Made by a program: the position numbers and the translations under genes. A stretch of 64,000 bases of DNA from Spinellus fusiger (taxonomy: Eukaryota; Mucoromycota; Mucoromycetes; Mucorales; Phycomycetaceae). Numbering within the stretch: the stretch's first letter is position 1; every line of letters begins with the position of its first letter. This document shows positions 57,594-64,000 of the stretch, piece by piece. The stretch spans positions 617,464-681,463 of the forward strand of contig JALLLS010000008.1 in assembly GCA_025094145.1 (NCBI GenBank), in the 5' to 3' direction. The notes below the pieces were generated by a model. It made no database searches and was not told the DNA's origin. It saw nothing but the letters and a program-made list of their open reading frames with translations.

Positions 57594-59281
57594 TCAGCAT
57601 TCTTCTTGCTTATCTACAGCCAATCTTTTTAAGTCTCCTTTTAGCCATATAACTGGTAATGTAACAGCCACCATTATGGATGCTGTGACAATAGAGGCTT
57701 TTCTCATATTATAAGGAGGATTGGCATCAGGGCCCTCACGCAGGGAATCAAGTATCACAGAGAAAATCAACATGAAGGTTGTACTAAATGCCCAGATAAG
57801 GCATGAGCTCATTGACTCGGGAACAGGGTATGTAACTAAATCATCAAGATTAAAGATAAAATAAAAATTGATCATTACTTACTTTCACTGGCAAATTCTA
57901 AATATAAAGGAAGCAGTGCATAGGCAAAAAACCCGACAGATAGACAGCCAAGAAGGACAACCATAAAGGCATTGGGAATAACTAAATCAGCACTTTAGTG
58001 TTCGTAGTAAAAATGAGTAGAAATTACGTTGAAAAATTAGCATTATATAGGAAGCCACACACAAAGGAGCAAATATCTTTATCAACATTAGATATTGTCC
58101 CGTTTTCCCAACCCAATAGCCTGATAACACTATTGTTTAGATTAGTTACTGGATTTCTAGAAAAAGCTCTTACATCCACCAAACATGCCACCAAGAGGGA
58201 TTATTGCAGCACAGATACCGGACTCTTGAGCAGTGTAATTATAGGGACTAATAGCTTCAATCACTAATACAGAGACAGCATACACCATTCCAAGATTTGC
58301 AGAACATAGAAAAGTAATACACCAATAGTTGGGGTTTTTAGATAACTTTATCATGCTCTCTTTGAAATGTATTCGCTCAATATCCGCCGTAGCAGAAGGC
58401 TGGTTCTTTGGTTTTTTTGGAAGAAAGGGTGTGGGTACGGCTACCACGGTTGCAATAATAGCTGTTACAAGCCACTATAATAGATGTAAATAGATGTATT
58501 TATCTATATTTGTGCCATACCAAGCGAGGTGTTTCATCTGGAATCCTGGCTAGTACTGGCATTACCAAAGGAGCGATGAACATTCCCAGTTGTATAGCTA
58601 AATAGAAAAATAAAAATTAGTTAAAATTCTATTATCTAAGGCATACATAGAAGTGCATTGGCTATACCACGGTCTTTTCCGGTAAACCAAATAACAACAA
58701 ACTATAAGAATGTTATGATTGATTATACTAGTTTTAAGACTACCTTTGTTGCAATACTAAAAGCCAGTGGATTAGATAGACATTCTCTTAAACACTAGAC
58801 AACTACCTAAACTTACCTGGAGATATATGGATTTCCCATTGCTGAAATTATTTGACCAAGCAATACTAGATAATATCTCTTATTAGGAGCAACTGCAACA
58901 GAGATATAACGAATCCAGCACCCAATTACATTTGTTAAACCTGAAAATATAATCTATTACTGCAATCAGTACGTAGTTATTTTAATTTGTGAATACAATA
59001 TTTTTTAGCCCAAATTTTTCATATGCCCATGGAATTGTAAGCGCAAGAACCGTAGTTATAGTTGCAGAAGCGTTGGAAAGCCAATTGAGTTGTGTCAGAT
59101 CAGTTTGCATCCATTGGGCCACTACATCAGGTGAACTTGATGCAGTAGCCCAAGTCATAGCGGATGAAGCACTGACTGAGAAAGCAACTAATAGCTGAAC
59201 CCATGCCATTTTGCTTGTCTTGTACTCTTTTTCCTTGAATTTGTTTTTTTCATGAAGGTTTTGGTCATTTTTGGTTTCCAT
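57594..59281 (-). CDS. SLC49-like (FLVCR/DIRC2-type) MFS transporter
   Basis: Predicted 12-TM membrane transporter. Exons on minus: 59281-58997, 58940-58817, 58786-58744, 58701-58647, 58597-58521, 58474-58174, 57981-57883, 57835-57594; about 408 residues. Family hints: VQLLVAFSVSASSAMTWATA in TM1, LTQLNWLSNASATIT, VVIWFTGKDRGIANAL (like the WFP-ER-ATA block of SLC49), LGGMFGG, and ITYPVPESMSSCLIWAFSTT near the end (like the ELTYP-E block). SLC49 members move haem, choline or metabolites; substrate here is unknown. All junctions fit canonical sites in frame except exon 1 to 2, where GT-AG splicing leaves the frame one base short, so there may be an odd splice or a 1-bp lesion. Unit 2 begins 51 bp past the stop codon and may remove its native terminator region. 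Confidence 0.7.
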
Positions 59282-60780
59282 TGTAAAGAAAAGAGGAAAA
59301 AGTATTTTGTCTCTTTTTTATTTGTTGACACTACGTCTTAGTTACAAACCTTTTAAACTTTAAATACATCTTGCAGTAGTGTCATAATTACACATTCTCT
59401 ATGATCATTGTCTTTAGGGTTCTCTTGATATTAGTATTTTCCTTTCTAAGAAAATATTATGTCTATCTCTAGATTTAAATAGAATCGCATGAAGCATGCA
59501 GAATAATAACATGTGTAACTATTTACACTGCCACTAAGATCAATGATTATTTTATATAAGGCCCTTTTTATTAAGAAAATCTATAGATCAATGAAATGCA
59601 TTAGCCAACAATAATAGTCAGAGTTTAAATTTAAATCTTATTCTACTCTAATATTTGAAGCATATATGATTTATTTGGGAAATGTTGCTTAAGACCAACA
59701 GTCATAATGACTAATAGTATATCAAGTAAACCGAGGAGAACACTGAAGAAGTAGATAACATGTAATGTTACTTTAATCAACAATAAACATTTACTTTTAT
59801 ATAGAGTACTTTTTAAGTATTGAAAGAAGATATTATACATTAATTCATTTACAGTTTGGTATAAATAAACTTTTAAAATATATTGTCTTGGACTGACTTT
59901 AAGTTCCTCTTGGGTCTAAAATGACTCGGCAAAAGTAATAGAATTTTCTTCAAATGTATATTTCCTTTTTTATTTTTATTTTTAGAACTATACTTTTCTT
60001 AATAGTGTAATAACTTTATAAATTCATTAGATATAAATATAAAACTTCTGTTATATATTTTAAACACTATTAAGAAAAGTATAATTCTACTAAAATATAT
60101 ATATATATATAAAAGGAAATCTGCATTTGAAGGAAAAAGAAATCCAATTCTTTCTTTTAATCACCCTAGATACCGAGAATCTTTTTTAAATTTTAGGAAA
60201 GAATTCTCATTATTATGTCCAAATTAAGACCATTTCCTTTTATGTGATGAACACCGAAAGATCTCCGTCTTTCATAAAAGGACCTCAAAAACTAAGACAT
60301 ATGATTTTAGAGTACATGAATAATGTACAAAACTGTATATTTAGAATGGTTAGATAGAGATGCGTATTGGCTTAGTCACTTTTATCTTAAAGAGACTTAT
60401 GGAATAAACAAAACAATTTATATGGTAAAGAAATCTTTTAGTTTAGCTTGAAGGCCTTAATTAATCACTTGAAGATATAGTTCTCCATTATTTACAAGCT
60501 AATAAATAAAACTACAATGCCTACATCACTTTCCTACAAGAAATGTCTATATCATATGGAATATTAGTGTGTAATCAACATTCGAATGATATCCGTGTAA
60601 CTTAAATAGATGTAGATGAGTTAAAAAATGTAAAATGCTTTACAGATTATAATACCTTTAATAAGAACATTTGAGTATACTTTTTATTTTTAGTGCTCTG
60701 GTATGAAATATTATTTTAATGGAAGAATTATTCTCTTTTAATTTTATAAAGATAACTCTTTCATATACACTCCCACGTAA
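59282..60780. other. AT-rich intergenic region with a MITE-like inverted repeat
   Basis: Promoter side of the SLC49-like gene and spacer. Apart from the inverted repeat at 59940-60150, nothing recognised; the ORF at 59643-59840 has no domain. Confidence 0.4.
59940..60150. mobile_element. MITE-like inverted repeat
   Basis: Inner arms AGAACTATACTTTTCTTAAT-AGTGT (59987-60008) and the complement ACACTATT-AAGAAAAGTATA (60064-60087). Outer arms CTTCAAATGTATATTTCCTTT (59949-59967) and the complement AAAGGAAATCTGCATTTGAAG (60113-60133). Roughly 200 bp, no coding capacity, so a foldback or MITE remnant; exact ends and target duplication unclear. Confidence 0.65.
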
Positions 60781-62128
60781 TAAGTGACTGGAAAAATATT
60801 AATTTCCTTTTTTTATTCTTCAAAAATAAAATAGACCTCTTTTCTTTTCTTTTATAACTTATTCAAAAAATATCTTCAAGCAATGAAAATCAGCCAACTC
60901 TTAGCCAAGAACATGAAGATACTTCTATTAAAAGAAGGGAGCATGATATGTTTATTAGAGCTCAAATCATTGGACAATGGAAAAGATATGCTACTTATCA
61001 AGAGATTGCTGATGATCTTGACATCCCAGTGAGCATAGTGGGCAGGATTATCCAATTGTATAAGAACAAAGGCATAACTCGACCTAAAGTGCGTACAGGA
61101 AGACCTGAAAAGGTTTCATCTACTTCAAATCTGGCAATTGTTCTATCTATACGCAGAAACCCTATGCAAACAATTGCATATCATTTGAAGAATATCAATG
61201 ATGCAGGCGTAGATATTTGCCGTAGCACATTTGTAAAATACATGAATTAACTCGGGTTTTTTTCATGCTCACCATCAAGGAAACCTGGTATGATACTTAC
61301 TCATAAGCAAAGGCGATTGGAATGGTGTAAAAACAAGGTTGATTGGCCAGTGGATAGGTGGAGTAACGTCGTTTGGTCTGATGAGTCTCGTTTCACAGTT
61401 GTGGGCAACGATAAAGGAACTAGAGTGATCAAAAAAATGAGTGAGAGGTATGAAGAGCGTCATACGCAAAGGACATACAAGTATGGCAAAGTTTCAGTCA
61501 TGGTTTGGGGTTGTTTTTGGCGTGGAGGTGTAGGACCTCTTGTACTCTTGGAGGGGTCAGTTGATCAAGACAAGTATGTCAATGTACTTGCCAAATACTT
61601 TCTTCTCTGGTTCCAGAAATTGAAAAATAACCTCAATGAGACCATGCTCTTCCAAGAAAACGGTGCTCCTTGTCATACTGGAGGATATAGCAGATGGTAC
61701 AAACAGGAGAGATCTAGGATCGAATGTTTTGATTTTTGGCCTGCACAAAGTCCAGATCTTAACCCAATTGAACATGTTTAGGCTTATTTTGAAAAAAAGA
61801 TCAATCCGCATCGAACAAGAATAGCCAATGCACAACAGTTTGAACAATGCTTGCGTAATGAATGGGAAAAGATTCCAAATAAATTTTTGGAGAATTTAGT
61901 TGATAGCATGCCAAGGAGGTGCTCTGCTGTGATAAAGAATAAAAGCTTTTCTACAAAGTACTGAGAAATATTTATATAATTAAAATGTAGATAATCATCT
62001 AAAGAACAACTGTTCCAAATCTTGTGTTATTCCATGAACTTTTTATTATGAATATCTTGGACTGATAGAAATACCTTTATTTTTCAAAAAAAATAAAATT
62101 CAAAAAAATTAATATTTTTTCCAGTCAC
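60781..62128 (+). mobile_element. Tc1-type transposon, family A
   Basis: The left end is TAAGTGACTGGAAAAATATT; the right end is its complement AATATTTTTTCCAGTCAC (62111-62128). The right end has no TA and runs straight into family B copy 2, which shares the bases CAGTCAC. Confidence 0.85.
60948..61964 (+). pseudogene. Tc1-type transposase, family A (two nonsense codons)
   Basis: Single frame apart from TAA at 61248 (after FVKYMN) and TAG after NPIEHV (61780, where TGG is expected). Helix-turn-helix YATYQEIADDLDIPVSIVGRI; first catalytic block VVWSDESRF; second block FQENGAPCHTGGY, where Asn (AAC) replaces the catalytic Asp; third block SPDLNPIEHV. The C terminus ends NKSFSTKY. All three lesions (TAG, AAC and possibly TAA from CAA) fit G:C to A:T change. 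The exact start is unclear because the open frame extends upstream without ATG. Inactive. Confidence 0.85.
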
Positions 62129-63472
62129 ACACGATTGAATTTAATACTTGCCTAAATTTTAATAAAAAAAAACTTTTTTTTTTGCATAAAACTCTTCTTC
62201 TTTCTAAATATTATTAAACCAACACAACATTTCAGATACATTTTCAGAAACTCACACTTGTGGAGAATATAACAAAGCAGAAGATAAAAAGCTATGGGGC
62301 ATTTATTACATGTTGAAGGCTAGATTAAAATTAACTGTCATCGCAAACGTAGTTGAGATGAAAAAGCCCACAGTTCAAAATAGTATCAGAAACATCAAAG
62401 AACGTGGGTCAGCATTACATTTAAAGAGTCATGAAAAACCTAAAAAAAAAAAAAAGCCAGTGAGAGGGACCTCAGACACCTGGAAAAGGTCATTAGAGGA
62501 CCCATTTGCCTCATATAATCAGTTGAAATTGGAAATGTTGAATATTCAGGTGGATGTATGTAGAAACACCATGATCAGTTACTGCAATCAGTTAGGGTTC
62601 GGATCTTTTTCTCCAGCTCACAAGCCAGCCTTAACTGAGAAACACAAAGAGAAACGGCTTTGTTGGGCTAAGGAACATGTCAATTAGACGAAAGACCAGT
62701 GGAGAGGTGTTATTTAGTCTGATGAGTCCAGGTACACTGTGAAAGGAAACAATAGTGGTGCGTGTGTCATCAGAAAAGTTGGAGAAAGGTATTATCCTAA
62801 TCATAGTGTTTCAACAACAAAGTTTGGTGGCGGAGGGGTCATGCTTTAAAGCTATATTTGGGCGGGCGGATTTGGCCCATTAGTCTTTGTTGATGGCACT
62901 TTAAACTAAGACGAATATCTCAATATTTTGGCTGGTGAGTTCCATCATTGATTCATGGAATTGCATCAGAAAGAAGATATGGAGTTTCTGTTACAAGAAG
63001 ATGGTGCTAGCTGTCATACTGGGGCCTATGCCAGATGGTGGAAAGAGATACATCGAATTAGGGGCTTTGAGTACTGGCCCGCACAAAGTCCTGACTTGAA
63101 CCCAATTGAACACATCTGGTGGGCCTTGGAAAGACGAATTGAGGAAAAAATGGTATCTATTACCAATGTTGAAAGTTTGAAGGCTCTACTTGCAGAGGAG
63201 TGGGAGAGGGTTGGTGTTGAACTTGCACAACGATTAGTTCTGAGTATGACAGATAGATACCAGGCTGTAATAGATACCAAAAGAGGCTATACAAGCTATT
63301 AACTATATTATTATTATATTTTTCGATAATTAAATATGTTGGGCTTTTTTGTGTGAAGGTTTGAAGCTTCTATATTAAATGTGGAGTGTTTTATCTAATG
63401 TTGAACATATCCTAAATATTTCGTCCTGAAATTTATTTTCAAAAGTATTAAATTCAATTGGGTGTGACTGTA
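62122..63472 (+). mobile_element. Tc1-type transposon, family B copy 2
   Basis: Ends CAGTCACACACGATTGAATT and the complement of TACAGTCACACCCAATTGAA. Right TA at 63471-63472; left TA missing, with the end merged into family A. Clearly the same family as 48388-49745, including identical 3' non-coding sequence (ATGTTGGGCTTTTTTGTGTG). Confidence 0.88.
62229..63302 (+). pseudogene. Tc1-type transposase, family B copy 2 (start lost, several stops)
   Basis: The start codon of copy 1 (ATG) is ATT here. Stops compared with copy 1: AATTAG against AATTGG, TTTAGTCT against CTGGTCT, CTTTAA against CTTTGG; LN-stop-DEY and HH-stop-FME are shared or near-shared. A frameshift lies in the A-run near 62445. 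Catalytic blocks remain readable: SDESRYT, LLQEDGASCHTGAY, SPDLNPIEHIWW. Ends DTKRGYTSY. Confidence 0.85.
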
Positions 63473-64000
63473 TTAACTACTACTATTGATAGCCGTAAAA
63501 AGGGTACCTGGAAGCTTAACCTTTGTCCATAAAAACATTTTAATAATAAGTTTTGCTCAGCCATTAAGAATAAGTGAGTAGTACATTGTTAGTTATTTCT
63601 GGTCCCATTGATGCTGCAGTAAAACGGATTAGGTTAAAAGTACAATTGAATGTATTCCAGATAATGTTCATCATCATTTAGGATTGACATGACAAAAGAA
63701 TGTTTTCACTTTTTAAACCAATTAAAAACAGTCTAACTATGTGATATGATGATTACAATATCTATGATCAACACTTATCAAAATGAGAATTAGCAGTGTA
63801 CAGGTAAGATGATAGATAAAAAATGAATGGGATAAACTATTAACAGTATATCTATGAAATATATACAGATATTTTTTGAGATTAGTGCAAAACAAATCTA
63901 GCTTGCTAGATATGTAGTAAAGCTTTTTTTTGTTTCTTTCTGTTGTCTTTTCTCTTACTTTTCTCTTGCTCTCCATAAATTATTAACACTGTTACAATAT
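63473..64000. other. AT-rich right end of window
   Basis: No feature recognised; a short minus-strand ORF (63737-63976) is Lys/Ser-rich without domains. Confidence 0.4.

Overview
The window looks like nuclear DNA of an early-diverging fungus, most likely Mucoromycota (Mucorales or a relative). The evidence is AT-rich spacers full of simple repeats, genes cut by many short GTAAGT-type introns, a PalC/Rim23-type pH-signalling gene beside an Hsp104, a fungal-type homeodomain factor, and many Tc1/mariner-type transposons. One intron in the ALG8 gene has the ends and branch site of a minor (U12-type) AT-AC intron, which fits a lineage that kept the minor spliceosome. Species was not determined.

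Left half (about 2.1-24.5 kb, all genes on +): a cAMP-dependent protein kinase catalytic subunit; ALG8 glucosyltransferase (12 exons); a facilitative glucose-type MFS transporter; a secreted or vacuolar proteinase K/cerevisin-like serine protease; a PH-domain protein; an unidentified 602-residue tail-anchor-like protein with 9-residue repeats; and a homeodomain transcription factor. These look like independent housekeeping and signalling genes, not a pathway cluster. Between them lie 1-4 kb spacers with micro- and minisatellites.

Middle (28.9-35.1 kb): a 689-bp decayed DDE transposon, then two genes in tandem on the minus strand, Hsp104 (30257-33022) and a PalC-like BRO1-domain gene (33320-35110).

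Right half (35.2-64 kb) is a transposon nest around one resident gene, a minus-strand SLC49-like MFS transporter (57594-59281). It holds two large palindromic units. Unit 1 (35219-48369, 13.15 kb) starts 109 bp upstream of the PalC-like start codon. It has TA-flanked, diverged terminal inverted repeats, two 3.2-kb inner arms that appear identical and inverted (37022-40220 and 44976-48174), and a 4.75-kb unique core. Its left tip carries a full-length DD34E mariner-like element. Unit 2 (49843-57542, 7.7 kb) is bounded exactly by the outer TA ends of two inverted copies of one mariner-like element. Inside are inverted cargo and a 1.3-kb unique core coding for an unrecognised, intron-containing protein with a Tyr-Ala-Arg-Lys-Ser motif. 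Two copies of a third Tc1-type family (48388-49745 and 62122-63472) and a fourth element (60781-62128) fused to one of them complete the nest. Most of these transposases carry stop codons of the kind G:C to A:T transitions make.

Splice sites were placed by eye from GT/AG (or GC/AG, AT/AC) signals, reading-frame continuity and recalled family motifs. No alignment or database search was run.
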